A stretch of 64,000 nt of DNA from Gari tellinella (Eukaryota > Mollusca > Bivalvia > Cardiida > Psammobiidae): positions 22,626,291 through 22,690,290 of the forward strand of contig OV277868.1 in assembly GCA_922989275.2 (NCBI GenBank), read 5' to 3'. Shown one piece after another: positions 1 to 12,856 of the stretch (within the stretch, counting starts at the first letter, position 1; each line of letters opens with the position of its first letter). Made by a program: the position numbers and the translations under genes. The notes beneath the pieces are model-generated. The model saw only the letters and a list, made by a program, of their open reading frames with translations, ran no database searches and was not told where the DNA came from.

Positions 1-3000
1 CCTTCTCTACTGGTACAAACAATAAAGACCCTATGGGAACCCTCTCTACTGGTACAAACAGTACAGACCCTATAGGAGTCCTCTCTACTGGTACAAACAA
101 TGAAGACCCTATAGGAACCCTCTCTACTGGTACAAACAGTACAGACCCTATAGGAGCCCTATCTACTTGTACAAATAACGAAGACCACATAGGAGCCATC
201 TCTACTGGTACAAACAGTGAATATCCTATAGGAACCCTCTCTACTGGTACAAACAGTACAGACCCTATATGAGTCATCTCTACTGGTACAAACAGTACAG
301 ACCCTATAGGAGCCCTCTCTACTGGAACAAACAATGAAGAACCTATAGGAGCCCTCTCTACTGGTTCAAACAGTACGGACCCTATAGGAGACCTCTCTAC
401 TGATACAAACAGTACAGACCCTATAGGAGCCCTATCTACTTGTACAAACAACGAAGACCCTATAGGAGCCCTCTCTACTGGTACAAACAGTGAATACCAT
501 ATAGGAGCCCTCTCTACTGGTACAAACAGTACAGACCCTATATGAGTCATCTCTACTGGTACAAACAGTACAGAACCTATAGGAGCCCTCTCTACTGGTA
601 CAAACAATGAAGACACTATAGGAGCCCTCTCTACTGGTACAAATAGTGAAGACCCCATAGGAGCCCTCTCTACTGGTACAAACAATGAATACCCTATAGG
701 AGCCCTCTCTACTGATACAAACAATGAAGACCCTATATGAACCCTCTCTACTGGTACAAACAGTACATACCCTATAGGAGCACTCTCTACTGGTACAAAA
801 TATGAAGACCCTATAGGAACCCTCTCTACTGGTACAAACAGTACAGACCGTATAGGAGCCCTCTCTACTGGTACAAACAGTACAGACCCTATAGGAGCCC
901 TATCTACTTGTACAAACAACGAAGACCCTATAGGAGCCATCTCTACTGGTACAAACAGTGAATATCCTATAGGAACCCTCTCTACTGGTACAAACAGTAC
1001 AGACCCTATATGAGTCATCTCTACTGGTACAAACAGTACAGACCCTATAGGAGCCCTCTCTACTGGAACAAACAATGAACAACCTATAGGAGCCCTCTCT
1101 ACTGGTACAAACAGTACAGACCCTATAGGAGCCCTCATTACTGATACAAACAGTACAGACCCTATAGGAGCCCTATCTACTTGTACAAACAACGAAGACC
1201 CTATAGGAGCCATCTCTACTGGTACAAACAGTGAATATCCTATAGGAACCCTCTCTACTGGTACAAACAGTACAGACCCTATAGGAGCCCTCTCTACTGG
1301 TACTAACAATGAAGACCCTATAGGAGCTCTCTCTACTGGTACAAACAGTGAATATCCTATAGGAGCCCTCATTACTGGTACAAACAATGAAGATCCTATA
1401 GGAGCCCTCTCTACTGGTACAAACAATGAAGACCCTATAGGAACCCTCTCTACTAGTACAAATAGTGAAGACCCTATAGGAGCCCTCTCTATTGGTACAA
1501 ACAGTAAATATCCTATAGGAGCCCTATCTACTGGTACAAACAATGAAGACCATATAGGAGCCCTCTCTACTGGTACAAACAATGAAGACCCGATAGGAAC
1601 CCTCTCTACTGGTACAAACAGTACTGACCCTATAGGAGCCCTCTCTACTGTTACAAACAATGAATACCCTATAGGAACCCTCTCTACTGGTACAAACAAT
1701 GAAGACCCTATAGGAGCCCTCTCTACTGGTACAAACAATGATGACCATATCGGAGCCCACTCTACTGATACAAACAATGAAGACCCTATAGGAGCCCTCT
1801 CTACTGGTACAAACAGTACATACCCTATAGGAGCCCTCTCTACTGGTACAAACAATGAAGACCCTATAGGAGCTCTCTCTACTGGTACAAACAGTACAGA
1901 CCCTTTAGGAGCCCTCTCTACTGGTACAAACAGTACATACCCTATAGGAGGCCTCTCTACTGGTACAAACAATGAATACGCTATCGGAGCCCTATCTACT
2001 GGTACAAACAATGAATACCCTATATAAGCCTTCTCTACTGGTACAAACAATGAAGACCCTATGGGAACCCTCTCTACTGGTACAAACAGTACAGACCCTA
2101 TAGGAGTCCTCTCTACTGGTACAAACAATGAAGACCCTATAGGAACCCTCTCTACTGGTACAAACAGTACAGACCCTATAGGAGCCCTCTCTACTGGTAC
2201 AAACAGTACAGACCTTATAGGAGCCCTATCTACTTGTACAAACAACGAAGACCCTATAGGAGCCATCTCTACTGGTACAAACAGTGAATATCCTATAGGA
2301 ACCCTCTCTACTGGTACAAACAGTACAGACCCTAAATGAGTCATCTCTACTGGTACAAACAGTACAGACCCTATAGGAGCCCTCTCTACTGGTACTAACA
2401 ATGAAGACACTATAGGAGCTCTCTCTACTGGTACAAACAGTGAATATCCTATAGGAGCCCTCATTACTGGTACAAACAGTACAGACCCTATATGAGTCAT
2501 CTCTACTGGTACAAACAGTACAGAACCTATAGGAGCCCTCTCTACTGGTACAAACAATGAAGACACTATAGGAGCCCTCTCTACTGGTACAAATAGTGAA
2601 GACCCCATAGGAGCCCTCTCTACTGGTACAAACAATGAATACCCTATAGGAGCCCTCTCTACTGGTACAAACAGTGAAGACCCTATAGGAGCCCTCTCTA
2701 CTGGTACAAACAGTAAATATCCTATAGGAGCCCTATCTACTGGTACAAACAATGAAGACCCTATAGGAGCCCTCTCTACTGATACAAACAATGAAGACCC
2801 TATATGAACCCTCTCTACTGGTACAAACAGTACATACCCTATAGGAGCACTCTCTACTGGTACAAACAATGAAGACCCTATAGGAACCCTCTCTACTGGT
2901 ACAAACAGTACAGACCGTATAGGAGCCCTCTCTACTGGTACAAACAGTACAGACCCTATAGGAGCCCTATCTACTTGTACAAACAACGAAGACCCTATAG

Positions 3001-5612
3001 GAGCCATCTCTACTGGTACAAACAGTGAATATCCTATAGGAACCCTCTCTACTGGTACAAACAGTACAGACCCTATAGGAGCCCTCTCTACTGGTACTAA
3101 CAATGAAACCCTATAGGAGCTCTCTCTACTGGTACAAACAGTGAATATCCTATTGGAGCCCTCATTACTGGTACAAACAATGAAGATCCTATAGGAGCCC
3201 TCTCTACTGGTACAAACAATGAAGACCCTATAGGAACCCTCTCTACTAGTACAAATAGTGAAGACCCTATAGGAGCCCTCTCTATTGGTACAAACAGTAA
3301 ATATCCTATAGGAGCCCTATCTACTGGTACAAACAATGAAGACCATAAAGGAGCCCTCTCTACTGGTACAAACAATGAAGACCCGATAGGAACCCTCTCT
3401 ACTGGTACAAACAGTACTGACCCTATAGGAGCCCTCTCTACTGTTACAAACAATGAATACCCTATAGGAACCCTCTCTACTGGTACAAACAATGAAGACC
3501 CTATAGGAGCCCTCTCTACTGGTACAAACAACGATGACCATATCGGAGCCCACTCTACTGATACAAACAATGAAGACCCTATAGGAGCCCTCTCTACTGG
3601 TACAAACAGTACATACCCTATAGGAGCCCTCTCTACTGGTACAAACAATGAAGACCCTATAGGAGCTCTCTCTACTGGTACAAACAGTACAGACCTTTTA
3701 GGAGCCCTCTCTACTGGTACAAACAGTACATACCCTATAGGAGGCCTCTCTACTGGTACAAACAATGAATACGCTATCGGAGCCCTATCTACTGGTACAA
3801 ACAATGAATACCCTATATAAGCCTTCTCTACTGCTACAAACAATGAAGACCCTATGGGAACCCTCTCTACTGGTATAAACAGTACAGACCCTATAGGAGT
3901 CCTCTCTACTGGTACAAACAATGAAGACCCTATAGGAACCCTCTCTACTGGTACAAAAAGTACAGACCCTATAGGAGCCCTCTCTACTGGTACAAACAGT
4001 ACAGACCTTATAGGAGCCCTATCTACTTGTACAAACAACGAAGACCCTATAGGAGCCATCTCTACTGGTACAAACAGTGAATATCCTATAGGAACCCTCT
4101 CTACTGGTACAAACAGTACAGACCCTAAATGAGTCATCTCTACTGGTACAAACAGTACAGACCCTATAGGAGCCCTCTCTACTGGTACTAACAATGAAGA
4201 CACTATAGGAGCTCTCTCTACTGGTAAAAACAGTGAATATCCTATAGGAGCCCTCATTACTGGTACAAACAATGAAGACCCTATAGGAGCCCTCTCTACT
4301 GGTACAAACAATGAATACCCTATAGGAACCCTCTCTACTAGTACAAACAGTGAAGACCCTATAGGAGCCCTCTCTACTGGTACAAACAGTAAATATCCTA
4401 TAGGAGCCCTCTCTACTGGTACATACAATGAAGACCCTATAGGAACCCTCTCTACTGGTACAAACAGTACAGACCCTATAGGAGCCCTCTCTACTGTTAC
4501 AAACAATGAATACCTTATAGGAACCCTCTCTACTGGTACAAACAGTACAGACCCTATAGGAGCCCTCTCTACTGGTACAAACAATGATGACCATATCGGA
4601 GCCCTCTCTACTGGTACAAACAGTGAATATCCTATAGGAACCCTCTCTACTTGTACAAACAATGAATACCCTATAGAAGCCCTCTCTACTGGTACAAACT
4701 ATGAAGACCCTATAGGAGCCCTCTCTACTGGTACAAACAATGAAGACCCTATAGGAACCCTCTCTACTGGTACAAACAGTACAGACACTATAGTAGGCCT
4801 CTGTACTGGTACAAACAGTGAAAATCCTACAGGAACCCTCTCTACTAGTACAAACAATGAAGACCCTATAGGAGCCCTCTCTACTGGTTCAAACAGTGAA
4901 TATCCTATAGGAACGCTCTCTACTAGTACAAACAATGAAGACCCTATAGGAGCCCTCTCTACTGGTACAAACAGTGAATATCCTATAGGAACCCTCTCTA
5001 CTAGAACAAACAATGAAGACCCTATAGGAACCCTCTCTACTGGTACAAACAGTGAATACCCTATAGGAGCTCTCTCTACTGGTACAAACAGTGAATATCC
5101 TATAGGAACCCTCTCTACTAGTACAAACAATGAATATCCTATCGGAGCCCTCTCTACTGGTACAAACAGTGAATATCCTATAGGAACCCTCTCTACTGGT
5201 ACAAACAATGAAGACCCTATAGGAGCCATCTCTACTGATACAAACAGTGAATACCCTATAGGAGCTCTCTCTACTGATACAAACAGTGGATACCCTATAG
5301 GAGCTCTCTCTACTGGTACAAACAGTGACTACCCTATAGGAGCTCTCTCTACTGGTACAAACAGTGAATATCCTATAGGAACATTCTCTACTGGTACAAA
5401 CAGTGAATACCCTATAGGAGCTCTCTCTACTGATACAAACAGTGAATACCCTATAGGAGCCCTCTCTATTGATACAAACAGTAAATACCCTATAGGAGCT
5501 CTCTCTACTGATACAAACAGTGAAAACCCTATAGGAACCCTCTCTACTGGTACAAACAGTGAAAACTCTATAGGAACCCTCTCTTCTGGTTCAAGCAGTG
5601 AATATCCTATAG
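1..5612. repeat. 39-bp minisatellite array (about 144 units)
   Basis: The stretch is built from a 39-bp unit of the type CTCTCTACTGGTACAAACAG followed by a variable block and CCTATAGGAGCC. Three main variants of the variable block alternate (TACAGACC, TGAAGACC with AAT before it, and TGAATATC). Because 39 is a multiple of 3, long open frames persist on both strands, such as 3097-4662 on the minus strand, each only a 13-residue repeat. A longer period is visible: the block at 1524-1760 recurs at 3317-3553 and the block at 2061-2339 recurs at 3854-4132, both 1793 bp apart (46 units less one base, lost near 3105). I see no reason to call it protein coding. Confidence 0.95.
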
Positions 5613-5805
5613 AAATCTGAATAAGGGGAGATCCTTTGAAAGCACAGAAAACAAAGCAAATACTAAAAATTGCAGACTCGGTTTAATTGAGTCTGTTCAT
5701 GAGCAATACTGAAATGTGCAACAGTGCTCACGCCCCCTAGCACCGGCTTAAGCGGAATTCAACCTTCAACTGTAAATGCGCTGAAATCAATGATTCCAAA
5801 GGACC
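5613..5805. other. Non-repeat interruption within the minisatellite
   Basis: About 190 bp with no 39-bp units separates the main array from a small outlying block. I recognise no gene or element in it; it could be a small insertion or the old flank of the array. Confidence 0.5.
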
Positions 5806-6235
5806 ATAAAGTCCTCTCTCCTGGTACAAACAGTGAATACCCTTTATGAGCCCTCTCTACTGGTACAACCAGTGAATACCCTATATGAACCCTCTCTACT
5901 GGTACAAACAGTGAATATCCTTTAGGAGCCATCTCTGCTGGTACAAACAGTGAAGACCCTATAGGAACCCTCTCTACTGGTACAAACAATGAAGACCCCA
6001 TCGGAGCTCTATCAACTTGTACAAACAGTGAATATCCTATAGGAGCCCTCTCTACTGTGTATCACCAAATAAAATACGAACCTACGTTCCGGCTTGGTTT
6101 AGTTGTTTACCCCGCTAAGCAAGTATGGTAACACAAACATTGAAGACCCTATAAGGAGCCCTCTCTACTGGTACAAACAGTGAAGACCCTATAAGGAGCC
6201 CTCTTGACTGGTACAAATTGTGGATACCCGTTATA
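5806..6235. repeat. Degenerate edge of the 39-bp minisatellite
   Basis: About six 39-bp units lie at 5806-6056. An unrelated stretch of about 75 bp follows, and then two or three decayed units at 6130-6235, some with an extra base (CCCTATAAGGAGCC). The decay towards the end is typical of an array margin. Confidence 0.8.
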
Positions 6236-7470
6236 GGGACTTTTTGTGTTACTTTTAGATAGCTTAAGCAATTACCTGTCTTAGATATCTATAAATCCTT
6301 TTAAATATGTGTTACTGTACATTTATCTGACACATAATCTGTGTGACTAATGAACTCAACCAATCATCTGCTATTAATGTATATATGCCTTATTTTTTTT
6401 TAAAAATAAAACCAAATCAGTATGGCCTCAGCATGATCTGACCGCTCCTGAAAGATATGCTTGATCAGGGTCTATACTGTTAAGCTAAATAACCTGTCTT
6501 GTATTGGTTTGCACTTTTGTCCGTTTCCGTTTGCTATTGTAATACTTCAGCTATGTGATCAGTTGCCTCTGTTTGCGGCTTAGGTAAGTGTTTTCTGCCC
6601 CGTGTGCAGCGAGCTGAGTATTTCCTACCAGGTAGCCAACTTGCAATTGATAGCCATCTACTGTCATTGATTTCTTTACTGAACTCATGGCAGACGATAT
6701 GTGTTTAAATTATTTATAGTGGAGGGATATTAGTAAGAGAGAACAATGGATGTTACTGCATAGCAGTCAACACTCGAGACTTCGAATTCACTTAAATCGA
6801 TCGTATCAGTATTTCTTAAGTTGAATTTTGATAAGTCGATCTGGCTTAAATCGAACATACCCGTATTCCAAAGTTTGACTGTGCTATTTAAACAGGCTCA
6901 CTGTTGGTTCGTTTGTAATCACTGTATCAAAGTATTTTGTACTCTAGTGACAATTATGATAAGATTGACTGTATTATTTACATCAGACTCACTGCTGGGT
7001 CCGCTTGAAAAATCTCTGTATCAATGTATATGTACCCTGTTATCTAGTGCTAGATACAATCGTATATACATGCTTAAAGTGTGGTATAACAAGAGTAAAG
7101 GATGTGAAACTGTGTAGATCCAGAACAACTTTCGCAATGTAAAGGAAATGTACATTTCTTTCTTAACTCTGACGAGTAACAATTAGATAGATATTGTTAA
7201 AAAGTTCAGGTTCAAGATTGATCTTGGTTTTTTATAAATATTGTTTTCATCCATGGGAGCTATTATAACGATACTTCACTGTAAATGATGTTTAGCATTG
7301 TTGTCGTTGTTACATCAGGCATATTTGATTTAAATAAAAGGTTAAGAAACAGTACTGTTTACTTTTCTTTTATCTGTTTTTTTTTATCTTGCTTTGACCC
7401 ATTGACCCCAAGGGGCAAGGTATGTTCATTCTTTACAAACAGTAGACATCTGAATAGTTGCAGTTTGAAT
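6236..7470. other. AT-rich intergenic DNA left of duplication unit A
   Basis: I see no convincing gene. A weak hairpin-type repeat lies near 6425-6478 (GATCTGACC ... TGATCAGGGTC). Short open frames at 6821-7117 and 7285-7488 lack recognisable motifs. This stretch has no counterpart upstream of unit B. Confidence 0.6.
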
Positions 7471-7989
7471 CGTCTTACGCTGCATTAGGAAGTTTTGTTT
7501 TTGTTTAAAGTTTATATTTCTATGTCAGTGAACGCATTTGAGTGAGAACCTTTGTCTCTTAGGGTAATCCAGTTTTTGTTAAAAGTTTCCAACTAATCTG
7601 CAAACGTGTTACTGTGACATGTGATGAGACGTTGGAACACTAGATCTATAGAAAGTAGTTAACTTATCATCCATCCCCTTATACTTCCAATGGACAATTC
7701 AAGTTTACAATAAAGGCTGGTCCATCTAGAATAATAAGGGTTGTTTTTAAAATATATTACAAAATGACAAACAGTGAGTACTTACAAAATATCTTATTGC
7801 GGTGACAGAGTTAATCATATGTAAAAGTTGACTGTGACAAAACGTTTCTATAATATAAATACAACTTCCTGTTAAGCCAATGTATTTAATAAGTACATTC
7901 AAAAGTCACTTTACACTTATTCAGTTATTTCCTCAAACACAAATATTTTCTCTTTGAATATAACGCTATGAATTATTGTGCGTGCGCGA

Positions 7990-8480
7990 AGTCAAGCAAT
8001 AGGGGAATATTTTCACTTTCGGCTTCGTGTTTTGACTTTGTGCCAGTTAAGAAGAACAACGCTTAGAACATGATCCTAAACCATCTAATCAGAGACTGAC
8101 AAAAAGATAAACGAGTTAAGTAAAAGTGGGACAGTCAGAGTTTTAGAGAGCAGATCAACGAAGTGAAAAGATAAATAATATATAGAGAAGGAGAAAGAGC
8201 GTCAAAGAGAGAAATGATAAGATCGAGATATTAAATAAATAATGCCAATAATAAATTGTGCAGCTCTTTCATTTCAAACTAGGGAGATAGAGAGATGGAG
8301 AGAGGGGAGAGAGAAGTAAACTGAAGGACAAACAGACAGAGATGATTAAAGTGAGATACAAAATGGGGAAGTGAAAGTAAGAGAAAGAGAGAAAGAGAGA
8401 GGGATAGAGAGAGAGGGAGGGAGAGAGTGAGTGAGTGATGGAATGGTAAAAACCTTCGAGAAAACATATTTGTCTCCATT
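7990..8480. repeat. GA-rich tract with interspersed repeat flank (unit A)
   Basis: Purine-rich AGAGAG low complexity at about 8180-8440 follows a segment (TATTTTCACTTTCGG ... TTTTAGAGAGCAGA) that reappears at 40060-40230 beside another GA-rich tract and, in shorter form, in unit B. Open frames here are serine/leucine low complexity on the minus strand and are not genes. Confidence 0.75.
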
Positions 8481-8528
8481 TGGAACAAGCTTACAGAGAT
8501 AGTCCTGAGCTTTTTTATAAGACTGTTA

Positions 8529-9883
8529 TTAGCTCACCTGAGCCAAAGGCTCAAGGTGAGCTATTGTGATGATTCTGTGTCCGTCGTCGTCCGTTGTCCG
8601 TCGTCCGTCGTGAGGTTTGTGTCGTGCATCGTCGTAGGCAATTGCCTCAAATGACATTTCCTCCTTTATCGCTTGACAGATTTCAACCAAACTTTACATA
8701 AATATTTCTTTTGTCAAACTCTTTCAGATTTGTTCAAGGAATTGAAAGCAATGCTGAATCCTCGTTGCCATGACAATAAATGTGAAAAAAATAAGAAAAT
8801 CTTAAAACATCTTCTTGTCAAAAACTACAAAGTCCTAAGCTTAGATATTTGGCATAAAGCATCCCCTACATGATCTCTATCAAGATTGTTCAAAGTGTGC
8901 CCCATGGATCAAAACTCACCCCGGTTTACATAGAGTTATATAGTGACATTTTAAGCGTCCTCCTCTCTGAAAATAATAGGTCAGAGCTTTGATATTTGGC
9001 ATGGTGACACTTCTTGATGTCCCTTACCAATTGTGATGAAATGGTTAACGGTCTGTTGCATATCTAGGTCTCAGGAGCTAAAAATAGATTTTTTCAATAT
9101 AAACTTTAAAAAATATTCTTTTCTGTAACTTTAATACATAGAGCTTCGATATTTTGCACATAGCACCATCTTTATGTCCTCTATGAAGTTTGTTCAAATT
9201 ATGTCCCTGTGGTCAAATAAAGCCCAGCCCCGGGGATCACAGTTTTACATAGAGTTACATAGTGAAATTGTCAAATATCTTCTTCTCTGAAATTGATATA
9301 ACCAGAGAGTTGATGTTTGGCATGGTGACACTTCTAGATGTCCTTATTATTAATATTTTTAAATGGTTCTGGCCCGTTGCATATCTAGGTTACAGGAGCT
9401 AAAATATATTTTTTTTCAATGAAGCTTTAACAATTTTCTTAACTGAAATCCTAGTACACATAGCGTAGATATTTGACACATAACATTATTTATAGGCCCT
9501 TTATCAAGTCGTTCAAATTATGTCCCTGGGGTCAAAATCAAGCCCCGGGGTCGCAGTTTTACATAGTTATTTTGTGAAAGTTTCAAACACCTTCTCCTCT
9601 GAAACTAATATGGCCAAAGCTAGATGTTATTTACAAGTATTGAATAACTGGTTACTGTCAATTATCTATGAGCTTAAATTGAATTTTTCAATGAAAACTT
9701 AAAATCTACTCTTGTCTTGAACCCTAGAAACAAGAGTTTAACTATTTGGCACATATATCATATCAAAATAGTCCAAACTATGCTCCTTAGGTCAAAATGA
9801 TACCGCCCCTAGACAAAAATTGTTGTCTTTATTTTGTCAGTTATTCTCTGGTGAGCGATTTATGGCCCATTGACCTCTTGTTT
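8529..9883 (+). mobile_element. GCTCACC/GGTGAGC interspersed element, Helentron-like (unit A)
   Basis: The left end is a hairpin (TTAGCTCACCTGAGCC ... GGCTCAAGGTGAGC) followed by CGTCCGTCG runs. The body consists of diverged tandem modules of roughly 190 bp (TCTCTGAAACTAATATGGCC ... TTCAAATTATGTCCCTGGGG). The right end is TGGTGAGCG followed by GGCCCATTGACC and CTTGTTT. Inverted GCTCACC/GGTGAGC near the ends plus a short 3' hairpin resemble non-autonomous Helentrons, but this class assignment is inference. No transposase is encoded. The ortholog in unit B is 42775-44158. Confidence 0.7.
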
Positions 9884-10449
9884 GGTAAAGTCATTGACGT
9901 TGTGATTTCAGATTACAGGGGAGGAATGGCCTATTTTTCTCCGGGAAGAAAAAGTTCTTAGAAGTCTTTGACATCATTACAGCTGACGTTGGGAATTTAC
10001 AGCTAAAGAGGTATTGTGACGTCATATAAATGTCATGGATAATATTGATTTGTTTTTAAAAAATTATCCCATCCCTATATTCTGAATGAAAGCTTAAAAA
10101 TCCCATTTCGAAAATAATTTGCCCAATGTTAATGTCACCATGTCAGTGATGTCCTGCCAGGTGAGCGACCCAGACTCGGCATGACATACTTGTTTATATC
10201 AGCACCATACCACACATAGTTAAAGTGCACCCGCTTTACTAACTTGACACATGACACTTCAAATGGACAAACCCAGGTTAAAAATACATTGCAAAATAGC
10301 GAACAGCGCAAAAGGACTCTGGTATGGGTCTAGTTTGTTTGCATATATTAATGATATTCTGCATTGGTACACTGTTTGTACTGGATGCATATATTTAGGG
10401 TTCAGTGTAAGAACAAGATTTAGTATTTTGGCACCACTGCTATGAGTGT
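9884..10449. other. Intergenic DNA upstream of the Mab-21-like copy A
   Basis: Non-coding by inspection and conserved in unit B at about 44160-45970. It probably contains the 5' untranslated exon and promoter of the gene, but I cannot place either. Confidence 0.5.
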
Positions 10450-10515
10450 CAAACAGTTTGGATCCTGATCAGACGCCGAGTAGCTCGGCATCTGACCAGT
10501 ATCAAAACGGTTTGC
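10450..10515. repeat. Fold-back hairpin, GATCAGACGCCG family
   Basis: Imperfect inverted repeat: CAAACAGTTTGGATCCTGAT pairs with ATCAGTATCAAAACGGTTTG-type sequence around a GACGCCGAG/CTCGGCATC core. It lies about 150 bp before the gene start. An equivalent stands at 45975-46042 in unit B. Confidence 0.8.
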
Positions 10516-10634
10516 AAATATCAGTGCACGCGGACCAAGGCAGTAAATGGGTTATAAACCAAAGGTTTGAATATGTTCAAAGTTTGATTTCAACCTCGAC
10601 AATTTAAAAAGATGATATATCAATATAAGTTTAT

Positions 10635-10649
10635 TAAATCTTGTTTCAG
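10635..10649 (+). other. 3' splice site of the Mab-21-like gene, copy A
   Basis: A pyrimidine-rich stretch ending TTGTTTCAG precedes GTATTGACGAA and the ATG at 10661. The same acceptor is kept in unit B (TTGTTTCAG at 46168-46176). It implies an upstream non-coding exon and one coding exon; the donor was not located. Confidence 0.55.
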
Positions 10650-10660
10650 GTATTGACGAA

Positions 10661-12780
10661 ATGGAAGAGCAACGGAGGTTATCGTTACGACTGTACGAGG
10701 TGCTTGAGAATGTCGGGGCGTCCGAGAAGATGAGAAAGTTACATGAACGATTATGCAGAACACAGGAAATACTCAATACAGTAAGCTGGACACTGGATCC
10801 TGATAGTCTGACACATTGCTATGAATGTGGCAGTACCTACGAGGGGTCCGTAACACCAGACCTCACCTCGGACGCAGACGTTATTTACTGCAATATTTCC
10901 CCGCCTGTTGTATTAGATCAGCATACAGCACCACGTGGACGGTCACTACTTATGGTTACTGACGCCTGGACATACCCTGGCTACGTCAAACTACAGGTGA
11001 TGGAGGACGACCATCCACTGACTAGTAACGATTTAATACCGCCTAAAGAAGATGCCATTGATGAAAGTGGTCGGATATGTAGCGGACATTTTCTTGGAGA
11101 TAATATGCATGGTCCAGCAGACAAGTGTGTGAATGACAGAGGAGTTCATTTCCTTGACGTGGTTCCTGCAGTGAAATGTGACACTTTGCCTCTATTTGCA
11201 CGTAACCGGTTGGACACGTTAAGAAAACGAACATTAATCTCTGACGGAGAATTTGATAAACTTAAACAGATGGGTTGTATGTTTGTAGGTACGGGGCATT
11301 TTATGAGTGTGGAGAAAGACGTCGAATGGCGAGTGTCATTATCTCTTCAGGAGAGACATTTGATGTCAAAACTAAATCCTACACAACATAAAGTCTACAT
11401 TCTTCTGAAAATGATCAAGAAGAATATAATAGAGAAAGTCTTAAGTTGTACGGTATTAACGTCATATCACTGCAAGACATGTGTCTTGTATGCAGTTGAA
11501 ATGACACCGGTACGATCCTGGACACCTGAAAACCTGCTCAACTGTTTGAAGCTGTGTATCAAACTCATGATCCTGTGGCTGAAAAGAAACTACTGTCCAA
11601 ACTATTTCAACAGAGACCAGAATCTGTTCTCAAAAGAAGGATTTTCCAAATTTAGAAAGCCTCTATTACATATGATGGAGCTTCTTCAGTCAAACAACCA
11701 ATTCCTTACTTTGATACAGAGTGACCACCTAGGGCAAATACTGTTGGAAGGAGAATGGAGATGGACAAATGTTTTAAACATGAGAAAGATCAACATATGT
11801 TTGACATGCAGTATGTGGCTATTCAATGTGTTGTTCTACCCTTTCCACGCGTATTGCACAAACTGTGTGGTGGTCAGTATAATCCTACCAGTCTCGTTTC
11901 TGCTCTTAATTCTTTACAACAAACAGACACAATAACTGAACACACACCTGCAGAAACACAGGCAGCGCTGGGATATGTATATCCATGGTTTCACCTTTAC
12001 ATAGCCAAGAGTCTAGCTTGTTTATCTTACCGATCCCATGATCGATATTACAGCAGACAGGTACTGAAGGCAGCCGATTATCACTTCCGTAAGGCAGAAT
12101 TCACGGACAGTGTTAATGTCAGGTTAGCGCAAGCATCCGTCTTATATACATCTGAGCAGTATGAAATGTGTGACTGGTTGCTACGACAAATTGACAATGA
12201 CTACACCTATAAGGTAATAAGACAGTGTCCGTGCCTACATCTCCATAGTATTCTGGTGCATGATGAACAAGACGAACGTAACAGGTATAGATCAACGAGG
12301 GACATGTCTGTTCGAAAAATGCTGAAATGCTTTTTCGCTTGTTGTGTGGTATTTCTACCATCTCAGTATCAAATTGTGCCTATTCCTCTTCAATATGAGA
12401 TGTTTCGGTCTGTCGGCACACAGCCAGGATCTAGGGATGAGGATGACGATTTCTGGTTTGACTGGTGTGTCGTTGACGCTAGAGTGTACTTATACCTCAT
12501 GCAGTATCTGGTCAGTAAAGAGCTACAAAAGGAAGTACACAAACAAGTCGCCATGGATAATATACGGGCAGTGATAGAGAAAGACAATGAAATTATTCTG
12601 GTACAGTATAAGGCTCGTCAGTTAGTCCATAGAGAGACGGCATACAACGTACTGGGCTGGATCTACGTGCAGGAACAGCGGTACGGTGACGCTACGCAAT
12701 GCTTTTTGAGATCTTGGAAGATACGACCATTTCATAATGCAGCCAAGTTTCACATGCGAGACCTGTTAGCGAGACTGTGA
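10661..12780 (+). pseudogene. Mab-21/cGAS-like nucleotidyltransferase, frameshifted copy A
   Basis: Homologue of the intact gene at 46188-48305. The core is complete: GS motif in CGSTYEGS (residues 57-58), acidic pair in SDADV (D71, D73), third acid in HFLDVVPA (D166), then WRVSLSLQE, SYHCKTCVLYAVE (268-280) and CPNYFNRDQNLF (312-323), all hallmarks of the Mab-21/cGAS fold. Straight after codon 374 (11780-11782) one base is missing relative to copy B, somewhere in 11783-11793. The original frame then runs to a stop at 11933-11935 (424 aa). The correct frame resumes and stays open to 12780 with the TPR-like C-terminus. Only one lesion is seen, so this may be a young pseudogene, a truncated but catalytically competent enzyme, or a sequence error. 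Cyclic-dinucleotide synthesis is known for some family members and is only inferred here. Confidence 0.88.
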
Positions 12781-12856
12781 CAACCACGTAGACCCAGTGA
12801 CTTTGTCCACAGTTCAATGAATGAACTATCAAACAGTTTGTCAATGCAGATAATTA

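Noticed and set aside
3097..4662. 521-codon open frame on the minus strand
   Set aside because: It is only the 39-bp minisatellite read through; all frames of the array behave alike and no non-repeat coding sequence adjoins it.
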